The notes beneath the pieces were generated by a model. It did no database searches. It had not been told where the DNA came from and saw only the letters and a list, made by a program, of their open reading frames with translations. A program made the position numbers and the translations under genes. Of a stretch of 64,000 bases of DNA, positions 27,999 through 37,500 are shown in pieces. Position 1 is the first letter of the stretch. Each line of letters starts with the position of its first letter. The DNA is from Pseudooceanicola antarcticus (lineage in GTDB: Bacteria; Pseudomonadota; Alphaproteobacteria; Rhodobacterales; Rhodobacteraceae): positions 124,001 through 188,000 of the forward strand of contig NZ_OBEA01000006.1 of the NCBI RefSeq assembly GCF_900215355.1, read 5' to 3'.

Positions 27999-28065
27999 GA
28001 CTGCCCCCGGAATAAGCTCTCGCAAGAGATAGTGGAGAGATCGGCCACGTCCAAGGGGAAAATGA

Positions 28066-28080
28066 GAACCAAAGGTGAAC
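28066..28080 (-). promoter_or_regulatory. LexA (SOS) box upstream of uvrA
   Basis: On the minus strand this reads GTTCACCTTTGGTTC, a perfect GTTC-N7-GTTC direct repeat, the LexA box described for alphaproteobacteria. It lies 68 bases upstream of the uvrA start. Repression by LexA and induction by DNA damage follow from the known role of this box. Confidence 0.88.
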
Positions 28081-28223
28081 TTTGCCTGTCCACTGACAAG
28101 CTGCCGCCCCGTGACGCCGCGAAAGCTGGCGGCACGCAGCGCTCGGCGGCCCGCCGCCCGGTCGGACCCGTGGCCGGGCAATCCGGGTTGCGGCTGCGGC
28201 CGGACCTCTCTAGGACCGTGCAT

Positions 28224-28241
28224 GTGATGGTATAACATCAC
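28224..28241. promoter_or_regulatory. Zur-like palindrome upstream of zinT
   Basis: GTGATGGTATAACATCAC is an 18-bp palindrome with one mismatched base pair (arms GTGATG and CATCAC around a TATA-containing core). It resembles Zur boxes, which carry a GTTATA-type core, and ends 24 bases before the zinT start, where bound Zur would block transcription when zinc is ample. Confidence 0.75.
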
Positions 28242-28265
28242 GAATCAATTCCTGAGGAGACCCAG

Positions 28266-28934
28266 ATGAACTTTCCCCACAGCCGCCGTATGGGCGGAAT
28301 TGCCCTTGGGGCCCTTCTGGCGCTTGGCCAGCCTGCCCTGGCCGAGGACAAGTCGCATGATCACGCCCATGAGCACGAGCACGCCCATGATGCCGACAGC
28401 AAACGCATCTACGATGGCTATTTCGAGGATCACGAGATCCAGACCCGCAGCCTTGAGGATTGGCAGGGCGACTGGCAGTCGGTCTATCCGCTGCTGACGG
28501 ACGGCACCCTCGCTCCGGTCATGGAACACAAGGCCGAGAGCGGCAGCAAGACAGCCGAAGAATACACCGCCTACTACGAGATCGGCTACAAGACCGATGT
28601 CGACCGGATCGAGATCTCGGGAGATGTCTTCACCTTCCACAGCGGCGATCAGGCGGTCTCTGGCCATTACGCATCGGACGGCTACGAGGTGCTGACCTAT
28701 GCCAAGGGCAACCGCGGCGTGCGCTACATCTTCGAGAAGATCGAAGGCGACGCGGAAGCCCCGCAGTTCGTGCAGTTCAGCGACCACGCCGTGGCGCCGA
28801 CCGATGCCGGGCATTTCCACCTCTACTGGGGCGATGACCGTGCAGCACTGCTGGAAGAGGTCACCAACTGGCCGACCTACTACCCGGCCGAGTTGAGCGG
28901 CGCAGAAATCGTCGACGAGATGATCTCTCACTGA
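28266..28934 (+). CDS. zinT: Periplasmic zinc/metal-binding protein ZinT
   Basis: 222 residues. A signal peptide (1-26, ending ALA) is followed by the His/Asp/Glu-rich metal-binding stretch DKSHDHAHEHEHAHD and then a ZinT (YodA) lipocalin-like domain starting RIYDGYFEDHEIQTRSLEDW. Conserved downstream stretches include FHSGDQAVSGHYASDGYEVL and FVQFSDHAVAPTDAGHFHLYW. ZinT binds zinc (and cadmium) in the periplasm and passes it to the ZnuABC importer, so it is made under zinc limitation. That fits the Zur-like palindrome directly upstream. The ATG follows CTGAGGAGACCCAG. No znu genes are in the window. Confidence 0.93.
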   Translation: MNFPHSRRMGGIALGALLALGQPALAEDKSHDHAHEHEHAHDADSKRIYDGYFEDHEIQTRSLEDWQGDWQSVYPLLTDGTLAPVMEHKAESGSKTAEEYTAYYEIGYKTDVDRIEISGDVFTFHSGDQAVSGHYASDGYEVLTYAKGNRGVRYIFEKIEGDAEAPQFVQFSDHAVAPTDAGHFHLYWGDDRAALLEEVTNWPTYYPAELSGAEIVDEMISH

Positions 28935-28961
28935 GCTTTCGGGCCGGGGTCAGCCCCGGCC

Positions 28962-29534
28962 CTACCTGCGCGCCAGGGCCCAGGACATGATCGGTACGTC
29001 GGGGTCGTTCTCCAGATCATCCTTGGCCGGGTCGTAGACCGGCGGCCAGGCGCCCGCCTGCTGCGCCTCGATATTGCGGCGCGCGGCGCTGGCGTTGCCC
29101 CATTGCCGGGCGCGGATATCCCCCCTGGGGAAGCCCGCCTCGATGAGCAGGTTCTTCAGACCCCGTGCTGACCAGCGCGAGCAATCCACCGGCGCGCCGT
29201 GGAAGGGCACATAGAAGGGCGTGGCGATGAAGAACCAGCCGCCGGGGCGAAGCATCTGCAAGACATTCTGCGTGGCGGTGAAGGGACGGTCGAGGTGCTC
29301 CCAGACCTGATCCGCGATCACCAGGTCGAACTGCAGAACCGCGCCCGCCGCATCGGTGAAGGGCCCCTTGCAGATATCGTGGCGCGGAAAGCTGAAGCGT
29401 TGGTAGCTGGCAAAGCCGAACTGCTGGCCCCACTTGCCGCTGATCTCGGCCACGTCCAGCCCCTGCGGATCAAGCTCCCTGATCCACTTGCGAGAGCTCT
29501 TGCGCATGACAATGCGATTGAGGCTTCGTGCCAC
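28962..29534 (-). CDS. Class I SAM-dependent methyltransferase
   Basis: 190 residues. The core reads DVAEISGKWG at the SAM-binding strand, FDLVIADQVWEHLDRPF, and LRPGGWFFIATPFYVPFHG, a Methyltransf_11-like pattern. The C-terminus EAGFPRGDIRARQWG follows the family. Small-molecule or lipid methylation is possible; the substrate cannot be told. It stands downstream of lpd but beyond lpd's terminator, so it is probably a separate unit. The start at 29534 is the first of its frame and is plausible, not certain. Confidence 0.8.
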   Translation of the reverse strand: MARSLNRIVMRKSSRKWIRELDPQGLDVAEISGKWGQQFGFASYQRFSFPRHDICKGPFTDAAGAVLQFDLVIADQVWEHLDRPFTATQNVLQMLRPGGWFFIATPFYVPFHGAPVDCSRWSARGLKNLLIEAGFPRGDIRARQWGNASAARRNIEAQQAGAWPPVYDPAKDDLENDPDVPIMSWALARR

Positions 29535-29610
29535 GTCGTCCCCTTTCCGCCCCGTCCGGGCGGTTTGTCCCGCGCAGAGCCTAGCCGGAAACCCCTGGAT
29601 TCCAAACGAA

Positions 29611-29637
29611 AAAGGGGCGCCCCCGGCGGGACGCCCC
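29611..29637 (-). terminator. Rho-independent terminator of lpd
   Basis: On the minus strand GGGGCG pairs with CGCCCC, with further inner pairing, 24 bases after the lpd stop, and the stem is followed by TTTTT. A classic intrinsic terminator. Confidence 0.85.
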
Positions 29638-29660
29638 TGGATGTGTGATCCTTTGGCGGA

Positions 29661-31055
29661 TCAGATGTGAATGGCGCGCCCGTAGGCCTGCAGCACCGAT
29701 TCATGCAGCATCTCGGACAGGGTCGGATGCGGGAAGACCGTGTGCATCAGGTCCTCTTCGGTGGTCTCCAGCGCCTGGCCCACGACGTAGCCCTGGATCA
29801 GCTCGGTCACTTCCGCGCCGACCATATGGGCCCCCAGGAGCTCGCCGGTCTTGGCGTCGAAGACGGTCTTGATCAGACCCTCGGCCTCGCCCAGGGCGAC
29901 GGCCTTGCCGTTGCCGATGAAGGGGAACTTGCCGACCTTCAGCTCGTAGCCCGCCTCCTTGGCCTTGGCCTCGGTCAGGCCGACAGAGGCAACCTGCGGA
30001 TGGCAATAGGTGCAGCCGGCGATGGAGTTGGGGCGGATCGGATGAACCTTCTTGCCCGCCGCATGCTCGGCCACCATGACACCTTCGTGGCTGGCCTTGT
30101 GCGCCAGCCAGGGTGCGCCGGCGATATCGCCGATGGCATAGAGCCCCTCGACGCCGGTGCGGCAGTATTCGTCCACCATCACATGGGTGCGGTCGACCTT
30201 CACGCCCAGCTCTTCCAGGCCGAGGTTCTCGACGTTGCCGACAATGCCGACGGCCGAGATCACGGTGTCGAATTCTTGCGTCTCGACCTTGCCGCCGACC
30301 TCGATATGGGCCGTGACCTTGCCCTTGGCGCGGTCGAGCTTCTTGACCATGGCTTTCTCCATGATCTTCATGCCCTGCTTGACGAACTGCTTCTTGGCGA
30401 AGGCGCTGATATCGGCGTCTTCCACCGGCAGCACCCGGTCCATGACCTCGACCACGGTCGTGTCGGCGCCGAGGGTGTTGTAGAAGCTGGCGAATTCGAT
30501 GCCGATCGCGCCCGAGCCGATGACCAGCAGCTTCTTCGGCATGCGGGCGGGCTTCAGCGCGTGGCGGTAGGTCCAGACCAGATCGCCGTCGGCCTCAAGG
30601 CCCGGCAGCTCACGGGCGCGGGCGCCGGTGGCCAGCACGATGGTCTTGCCGGTCAGCTCTTCGGTGCCCTTGTCGGTCTTGACCGAGACCTTGCCCTTGG
30701 CGGGCACAGAGGCCTCACCCATGATCACGGTCACCTTGTTCTTCTTCAGAAGGCCGCGCACGCCGCCTTCCATCTGCTTGGCCACCCCGCGCGAGCGGTT
30801 GACCACCGCATCGAGATCGTAGCCGATCTTCTCGGCCGAGAGGCCGAATTCCTTGGCCCGTTCCATCAGATGGAAGACCTCGGAGCTGCGCAGCAGTGCC
30901 TTGGTGGGGATACAGCCCCAGTTCAGGCAGATACCGCCCAGGTGTTCGCGCTCGACAACGGCCACGCTCAGGCCCAGTTGTGCGGCACGGATCGCGGCGA
31001 CATAGCCCCCCGGGCCTGCCCCGATCACGATGAAATCGAATGACTTGGCTGCCAT
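29661..31055 (-). CDS. lpd: Dihydrolipoyl dehydrogenase (E3)
   Basis: 464 residues. A flavoprotein disulfide reductase that reoxidises lipoamide for 2-oxo acid dehydrogenase complexes. FAD motif IVIGAGPGGYVAAIRAAQLG, redox-active disulfide in GGICLNWGCIPTKALL, NAD motif LLVIGSGAIGIEFASFYNTL, and the C-terminal interface VFPHPTLSEMLHESVLQAYG with the active-site His and Glu. The start at 31055 fits the family N-terminus. Its promoter carries the same 22-bp palindrome as pdhA 30 kb away, so it very likely serves the pyruvate dehydrogenase complex encoded at 60.7-64 kb. Confidence 0.95.
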   Translation of the reverse strand: MAAKSFDFIVIGAGPGGYVAAIRAAQLGLSVAVVEREHLGGICLNWGCIPTKALLRSSEVFHLMERAKEFGLSAEKIGYDLDAVVNRSRGVAKQMEGGVRGLLKKNKVTVIMGEASVPAKGKVSVKTDKGTEELTGKTIVLATGARARELPGLEADGDLVWTYRHALKPARMPKKLLVIGSGAIGIEFASFYNTLGADTTVVEVMDRVLPVEDADISAFAKKQFVKQGMKIMEKAMVKKLDRAKGKVTAHIEVGGKVETQEFDTVISAVGIVGNVENLGLEELGVKVDRTHVMVDEYCRTGVEGLYAIGDIAGAPWLAHKASHEGVMVAEHAAGKKVHPIRPNSIAGCTYCHPQVASVGLTEAKAKEAGYELKVGKFPFIGNGKAVALGEAEGLIKTVFDAKTGELLGAHMVGAEVTELIQGYVVGQALETTEEDLMHTVFPHPTLSEMLHESVLQAYGRAIHI

Positions 31056-31084
31056 TTGCCCCTCCGCTGTGCCTTGGCTCAATA

Positions 31085-31106
31085 GATAGTTTGACGTTAA
31101 ACTATC
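31085..31106. promoter_or_regulatory. 22-bp palindromic operator upstream of lpd, shared with pdhA
   Basis: Arms GATAGTTT and AAACTATC flank GACGTT. The site lies 29 bases upstream of the lpd start. The central CG and overall symmetry are typical for LacI-family operators. The same arms, spacing and centre occur at 60677-60698 before pdhA. The regulator is not encoded in an obvious way in this window. Confidence 0.8.
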
Positions 31107-31273
31107 TGCCAGCACCGAACAAGCGCCCGAAGCCCTCCGACGCGGTCGCCCGCCGAAAGGCCGCTATGCGCCCGGCGAAACCCGCGCCGATGCCTGATCA
31201 GAGCCTATCCGCTGCCGCGCCCCTGTCAAAGGGCGCAAAGGTCGCGCGGCGAATCCCCGCCCGAAAAAGCAAA

Positions 31274-31301
31274 AACCCGGCACGCCAAGGCGGGCCGGGT
31301 T
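31274..31301 (-). terminator. Rho-independent terminator of the DUF924 gene
   Basis: On the minus strand AACCCGGC pairs with GCCGGGTT (8 bp, perfect) around a 12-base loop, followed by TTTGC. It lies 34 bases after the stop of the DUF924 gene. Confidence 0.8.
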
Positions 31302-31335
31302 CGATCTTGTCGCAGGCTACTGCCGGGCCAGATGC

Positions 31336-31917
31336 TCAGCTCGCGGCGGCCTCGAGCTCTCGCATCGTGGCGCCGTAGCCGCCTTTCTCGAGATAGGCCG
31401 CCTCGGAGGCCGTGCCGCGTCGCTGCAGGGCCTCGTTGCGATAGGGGAAACGGCCGAACTTGCGGATCACCTCGCGGTGCGCCTTGGCATGGATCATGTT
31501 CGACGCGCCGCTGACCGGCATGCGCTCAGCCATCAGGCGCACGCAGCGATCCTGGTCGCAGAGGTTCTCGGAATGCATCATCGGCAGGTAGAAGAACTGC
31601 CGCGCGGGCTCGTCGATCTTCATGTCCCAGCCATGGTCCACGGACATCTTCGAGGCCGCCAGGGCGATCTTGTCGCTGGCAAAGGCCTTGGCCTGACCGC
31701 GGAACATGTTGCGCGGGAACTGGTCCATCAGGATGATATAGGCCAGCGCTCCGCTGGGATAGGTGAGCCACAGCCCGTAGGTGCCGTTCACTGCCGCTTG
31801 CCAGGCCTCTCCGAACGCGTCTCGGATCTGCTGGTCCAGGTCGTCGGAGCCCTTGTACCAGCCCGACGGGCCGACCTCGTCCAACCAGAAGGACAATACC
31901 TCTTCGGGGGCAATCAT
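31336..31917 (-). CDS. DUF924 family protein
   Basis: 193 residues matching the DUF924 family by its recurring stretches: VLSFWLDEVGPSGWYKG near the start, LIMDQFPRNMFRGQAKAF in the middle and FYLPMMHSENLCDQDRCV. No signal peptide. The family is widespread in proteobacteria and has no established function. Single gene between a terminator and the MFS gene; GAGGAGAGAGCC precedes the ATG. Confidence 0.85.
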   Translation of the reverse strand: MIAPEEVLSFWLDEVGPSGWYKGSDDLDQQIRDAFGEAWQAAVNGTYGLWLTYPSGALAYIILMDQFPRNMFRGQAKAFASDKIALAASKMSVDHGWDMKIDEPARQFFYLPMMHSENLCDQDRCVRLMAERMPVSGASNMIHAKAHREVIRKFGRFPYRNEALQRRGTASEAAYLEKGGYGATMRELEAAAS

Positions 31918-32019
31918 GGCTCTCTCCTCATTGCTGGCGATTGCGCCGTTTGCCCCAGTGTTACAAAGCTTTTACCGGAATGGAATGATGGATTTACCGC
32001 GCTTGCGCATTTCCGCGCG

Positions 32020-33285
32020 CTATGTCTCGCTTTCCTCGGCCGCGGCCTCTTCCGCGACCTCATATGCCCATTCCTGCGCCGCTTCGACCGCCACCGGGGT
32101 CGAGGACATGAAGACCGGCGCATAGGCCCCGGTATCCTCGGAGGCGACGGAAGGACGCTGGGTCATCCGGTAGAAGGCGTAACCCGCGGTCGCCAGCAGC
32201 AGCACCGCGATGAAGAGGAAGAAGCCCCCCGGCCCCGCCAGGGTCATGGCGTAACCGGTCAGGATCGGGCCGCCGATGGCGCCGAGGCCGTTGACGAACA
32301 TCATCCCCGCGCTGCCCGCCGCCATCTGGTCATGCTCCAGCAGGTCGTTGAGATAGGCCAGCAGCAGCGAATAGAGCGGGTTGGTCATGCCGCCGATGAA
32401 CAGCGCCGCCACCAGCAGCGCCACGTAGCTCTCGCCCAGCATCCAGCCGATGCCCGCGCCGACGCCGCCGATGATGGCCTCGATGGCGATCAGCAGACGC
32501 CGGTCCATGCGGTCCGACAGCCACCCCAGCGGGAAGAGCGACAGTACCGCGCCGAGGTAGAACATGGTGATGAAGAGCGAGATCTGCGGCAGGGTCAGCC
32601 CCGCCTGGGTGCCGAAGACCGCCGCCATGCCGAACTGCGCCGAGAAGGCGCCGCCGACCAGGAAGACCCCGACCAGGCTCAGCGGCGAGGTCTGGAACAG
32701 CTCCTTAAGCGACATTGGCCGGGTCGTCTCGAAGGCCGGTGTCGGAGAGATCGACAGCAGGATCGGCGCGAAGGAGATCGAAACCAGGATCGACGGCACG
32801 ATGAACAGGATGAAGCCCGCCGGGTCGCCAAGCAGCAGGATGCCCTGCGCGGCCATGATCCCCAGCACCTGCACGATCATGTAGAGCGCCAGCGACTTGC
32901 CCCGGTTCTCGTTGCTGGCGGCATTGTTCAGCCAGCTCTCGGCGGTGACGTAGACGCCCGAGAAGCAGAAGCCGATGATCACCCGCTCGATCGACCAGGC
33001 CCAGGGGTTGGGATAGGCGGGGTAGAGGATCAGCACCGCTGAGATGAACGAGCCGAGCGCCGCGAAGACCCGCACGTGGCCGACCCGCCGGATCATCTCG
33101 GGCGCCAGGCGCGAGCCGCCGAGGAAACCCGCGAAATAGGCCGACATGACCAGCGACATCTCGAAGGTCGAGAAGCCCTCGATCTCGCCACGCACACCCA
33201 GCAGGGTGCCCTGCAGGCCGTTGCCAAGCATAAGGAGCATAAGTCCGAGCAATAGGGCCCAGGAGGTTCCGAGAACCTGAAGCAT
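32020..33285 (-). CDS. MFS transporter
   Basis: 421 residues with twelve predicted membrane segments and a central cytoplasmic loop near residues 195-210. The loop motif GWLSDRMDRRLLI between segments 8 and 9 corresponds to the MFS signature (G-x3-D-R-x-G/D-R-R). An acidic tail (AAQEWAYEVAEEAAAEESET) follows the last segment. Inner-membrane secondary transporter; substrate unknown. Upstream of it is queA on the same strand, 74 bases away. Confidence 0.85.
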   Translation of the reverse strand: MLQVLGTSWALLLGLMLLMLGNGLQGTLLGVRGEIEGFSTFEMSLVMSAYFAGFLGGSRLAPEMIRRVGHVRVFAALGSFISAVLILYPAYPNPWAWSIERVIIGFCFSGVYVTAESWLNNAASNENRGKSLALYMIVQVLGIMAAQGILLLGDPAGFILFIVPSILVSISFAPILLSISPTPAFETTRPMSLKELFQTSPLSLVGVFLVGGAFSAQFGMAAVFGTQAGLTLPQISLFITMFYLGAVLSLFPLGWLSDRMDRRLLIAIEAIIGGVGAGIGWMLGESYVALLVAALFIGGMTNPLYSLLLAYLNDLLEHDQMAAGSAGMMFVNGLGAIGGPILTGYAMTLAGPGGFFLFIAVLLLATAGYAFYRMTQRPSVASEDTGAYAPVFMSSTPVAVEAAQEWAYEVAEEAAAEESET

Positions 33286-33359
33286 GGTGCGTCTCCTCGA
33301 TCGCGGGTGGTCAGGGGGCGGACGTTCGGGGCAGCCCGTGCTGCCCCATGGATTTCACG

Positions 33360-34412
33360 TCAGGGCTGCGGGATCAACAGCGAGGCATCACCATAAGAGA
33401 AAAAGCGGTATTTCTCTTCGATGGCATGGGCATAGATCTGCCGGATGGCCTCGGGGCCCATGAGGGCAGAGACCAGCATCATCAGGGTCGACTTGGGCAG
33501 GTGGAAATTGGTCATGAGGGCATCTGCCACGGCGAAGGTGAAGCCGGGGTAAATGAAGATATCCGTCTCGCCGCGCCAGGGCGCGATGGCGCCGCTCTCG
33601 CGGGCCGCGCTTTCGATCAGGCGCAGCGCCGTGGTGCCGACGGGGATGACCCTGCCACCGGCGGCCTTGGTGGCGGCGATCTCGGCGGCGGCGGTCTCGG
33701 TCACCTCGCCCCATTCGGCATGCATCTTGTGGGTGGTCACGTCCTCGACCTTCACCGGTAGGAAGGTGCCGGCACCCACGTGCAGGGTGACATGGGTGAA
33801 GGCGATGCCGCGCGCGGCCAGCCGCGCCAGCAGCTCTTCGTCGAAATGCAGCGAGGCGGTCGGCGCCGCCACGGCGCCCGAGTTCTGGGCCCAGACCGTC
33901 TGGTAATCCTGCTTGTCCTGCTCATCGGGCGCACGCAGCGCGGCGATATAGGGCGGCAGGGGCATCTGCCCGGCCTCGGCAAGCGCGCTGTCGAAATCCC
34001 CCTCCGCCTCGAAGCGCAGCAGGGCCTGGCCCTCTTCGCGGCTCTCGACCCTGGCCGAAAGGCGCTCGGTGAAGCGGATGACCTCGCCGTCGCGCACCTT
34101 CTTCAGCGGCTTCAGCAGGGCGGCCCAGGTGCCCTCGGCGCGGGGTTCCAGCAGGGTGACCTCGATCCGTGCCTCGGTCTCGCCCTGCTCCGAGCTGCGG
34201 CGGCGCAGGCCCGAGAGCCGGGCCGGGATCACCTTGGTGTCGTTCAGCACCAGCCGGTCGCCGGGGCGCAGGAAATCTCCCAGGTCGCGCACCACCGCAT
34301 CGCGGATCGTCTCACCCTCGGCCACCAGCAGACGGGCCGAGCTGCGCGGGCGCGCGGGCCGCGTGGCGATCAGCCCCTCGGGCAGGTCGAAATCGAAGTC
34401 GGACAATTGCAC
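33360..34412 (-). CDS. queA: tRNA preQ1(34) S-adenosylmethionine ribosyltransferase-isomerase
   Basis: 350 residues, the usual QueA length, starting with GTG ([20 protein letters not shown]). QueA moves the ribosyl part of SAM onto 7-aminomethyl-7-deazaguanine at the tRNA wobble base, making epoxyqueuosine. Visible family stretches are [38 protein letters not shown] and [23 protein letters not shown] (cut here into its parts: [19 protein letters not shown]). A GTG six codons further upstream is possible but gives a non-standard N-terminus. No other queuosine gene is nearby. Confidence 0.95.
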   Translation of the reverse strand: MQLSDFDFDLPEGLIATRPARPRSSARLLVAEGETIRDAVVRDLGDFLRPGDRLVLNDTKVIPARLSGLRRRSSEQGETEARIEVTLLEPRAEGTWAALLKPLKKVRDGEVIRFTERLSARVESREEGQALLRFEAEGDFDSALAEAGQMPLPPYIAALRAPDEQDKQDYQTVWAQNSGAVAAPTASLHFDEELLARLAARGIAFTHVTLHVGAGTFLPVKVEDVTTHKMHAEWGEVTETAAAEIAATKAAGGRVIPVGTTALRLIESAARESGAIAPWRGETDIFIYPGFTFAVADALMTNFHLPKSTLMMLVSALMGPEAIRQIYAHAIEEKYRFFSYGDASLLIPQP

Positions 34413-34573
34413 GGCAAACCCCCGGAACACTCAGGCAAACTTGGCGCTCCGCTACACCTTCCCGCAGGGCGCCGCAACACCTGCAAGGCCGCACGCCGCC
34501 GGTGTCCGCTGGCCCCCTGCCTCCCGCTCCCCGCCCGCAGGGCACGCGCGGATGCCGGCCAAGGTGCCATGGC

Positions 34574-37500
34574 CTATTGGCCGCCCGGCACCTGGCGGCG
34601 GAAGATCTCGCGGAACATCCCCGGTGTCAGCACCGACAGCGGGTTCACCCGCACCTTCGGCGCCGAGGCCGGCCCGTCCAGCCGGTAGCTGAACCCGATG
34701 AGCCCCTCGCCTTTGCGGGTCAGCACCGAACCGATGCCGTTCAGCAGGTAGACCGGGGAAAACACGCCCTGCATCTGCAGGCGGTCCTGCTTCAGGTCAT
34801 AGAGCCCGTCCAGGGATATCCCCATCGAGGCCCCGACCGCCGAGGCTTGAGAAACCCTGAGCACACCGGGCGAGAGAGAGAAATCGGCCTCGACATCGCT
34901 GAACAGGATACCGGGGCCCGAGAGCTGCTCCAGCAGGCCCACGATCGACAGCGCATTGAGGATCTCAGCGATGGCGGGGGCCTCGCGGATGCGGATGTCG
35001 GTGATCTCGAGGTGGCCGGTGTAGTGGCCCGGCGCGCCGGTCGGGGTCATGTCCAGCACCATGCTCCCGCCGCTGCCCTGCTTGAGATACCCGGCCGAGG
35101 CCAGTGCTCCGCTGGCGTCGGCGGCTTCGATACGCAGGCCGCGCGGGCTCCAGATGCCGTTGACGCTGGCGCCGCCGTTGATCTGCCCCGAGAAGCGCAG
35201 CGCGCCGCCCCCGGCGGGCTGGCCGCGGAAATTGGTCAGGCTCAGCCCCTCGCTGACCACCAGCCGGTCAAGCACCAGCGAGGCCGGCAGCTTGCCACCG
35301 CTCGACAGCGCCGGCATCTGCGACAGGGTCACCCGCCCGCCGGTGATCTCGAGCGCCATCTCGCCGCCTGCCGCGGGGCGCATGCGGACCGAGACATCCA
35401 GCCAGCCGCCCGCCTTCAGGCGCTGCAGTGTCAGCGCCTCGAGCCCGCCGCCCTCGGTGGCCGTCAGCCCGCCCGCAAGCTCCAGCCCCGGCGCCTCCAG
35501 CGCGAAGCTGTCGATCTTGATCTCGGGACCGATGCGGCCCTCGGCGCGCAGGCGGCCGCGGGTGGCGGGGGCCAGAGAAAAATCCAGCGCCGGGATCGAC
35601 AGGCCCAGGCCGGCAAGGTCGCTCTCCAGCCGGAAGCCGATATCCTCGGCCCCATGCAGCACCAGCGCCAGGTCCGCCGTGCCGCGTCCCGAGAGCGTGC
35701 CCTCGGGCAGGCGCAGACCGAAGGAACTGGCGGCCTCGGCGTCCAGCACGATGCGGGTCTGTACCTCGGCCGGCGCGGCCCCGGTGCCGAAGCGGGCATC
35801 GAAGCGGCCATCGAAGCCCAGACCGTCCAGCGTCCCCTGCCCCGCGACCTCGATCCGCTGCTTGTTGCCGCTGATCTCGAGGGCCTCGGCCTGCAGGACC
35901 CGGCCCGGCACCAGGCTGCGGCTTTCCACGTCCTCGACCCGCGCCGCATAGCTGACCGAGATCGCCTCGGGGGGCGGTTTCTTCATCAGCGGGAACTGGA
36001 CCTGGGCGGTCAGCAGGCTGTCTCCGTCGGCCATCTCGGGGTCCTGCCCGGCCTTGGAGAGCAGGTTCAGCGGTGCCTGGTCGAGCAGCAGCAGCACGTC
36101 GCGCAGCGCCCCCTTGGCGCGCAGCGATAGATCGGCATCGGCGGGTTTCGGGCGGGTATCCGGCACGGTGAAGCTGGTGCCCGCCATGTCCAGAACACCG
36201 CCGCCGGGCACATTGACCAGGCCCGCCTCGGATTGCACCACGAAACGGTGGCCGTCGATCGAGGCATGGCCGCGGGCCCCGCGTACCGGCGGCATGTCGG
36301 GCAGGAAGGTCAGCGTCGTGTCCTCGAAGTCGAAGCCCAGTTGCAGCTCGGGCTTGCTGCCCTCGCTGGCGCGCAGACCGAATTGCAGGTGCGACAGCCC
36401 CCCTTCCAGCAGGTTCTTCGACACCCAGCCCCGCGTCTTGGGCTTGGCCATGGGCGGCCAGAACCCCAGCACGTCATCAGGCGAAAGCGTCGGGGAGCCA
36501 TCGGCGGGATCGGCCAGCCGTCCCGCAAGTCCCAGCTCCCAGCCCTCGGCGGCTTCCATCCAGCCCGACAGGTGCAGCGCATGCCCGCCCTCCGACAGGG
36601 TCAGCTCTCCCAGTTCCAGCACGAAGGGATCGACGGCCAGGCGCAGCTCGGCCTCGGCACGGCCGATGCGCAGCGCGGCGGCGAAGAGGTCTCCGGGATT
36701 GGCGACGATTTCGGTGGCCGAAAGCTGGCCGGTCATCTCGACGCCGCCGCCGGGGCCCAGGCCAAGGCGGAAGGCACCCTCGGCCAGCAGGCTGACCCAT
36801 TGGCTCTGCACCGAAAGCTCGGTGAAGCGCAGCATCTGGTTGGCCGGGTTGAAGGAGAAATAGCTGCGCGCCGCATCGAAGGGGATCGGGCGGGTCTCGT
36901 CGGAAGGCCGCAGCACCCCGGCGCCGATCTGCAACGTCGCATAGAGCGGCCCAAGCGCCCCCGCCTCGTCCACGGACAGCCGCAGCGCGCCCGAGAGCGG
37001 CGCCCTCAGAACGCCCAGCCAGGCCAGCGCGGCGCTCTGGGTTGCCAGCTCTTCCGAGGGCATGTCCTCGACCGAGAACTGGAAGTCGCCCGAGCGGCTG
37101 TCCAGCGCGGAGCTGTAGCTGCCGCGCAGCAGCGTGGCATAGCTGCGCCCGCCCAGCACCGAGACATCGCCGCGGATCACCAGCCGTTCGCCCTCGCGTT
37201 CCAGCACCAGGCGGCCGCCGTCGGCCGACCAGCGGCGCCCGACGCGGGCGTCCTCGTAGACCAGGGTCAGGCCCAGCCCCTCGATGCGTCGCAACCCTTC
37301 CAGCTCGGGGCGGCGCAGGGCGGCCTTGAGCTCTGCCATGGCATCGCCAAGAGAGCGGTCCCCCTCGGGCGCGCGGCCGATGAGGTCGAAACTGCCGTCG
37401 GCGCGTCGCTTGAGGCGCAGCTGCGCCCCGGTGACGGTGACCTCGCGCGGCTCGACCCGTCCGGCCAGCAACGCCCGCCCGCTGAGCCGCGCCGTGCTCT

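Noticed and set aside
26280-28235. 651-codon open frame antisense to uvrA
   Set aside because: Product has no recognisable domain and crosses the uvrA promoter and LexA box; a by-product of GC-rich third positions.
34169-36130. 653-codon open frame antisense to the AsmA/DUF3971 gene
   Set aside because: Gln/Arg/Pro-rich without domain; runs through the queA end and the real minus-strand gene.
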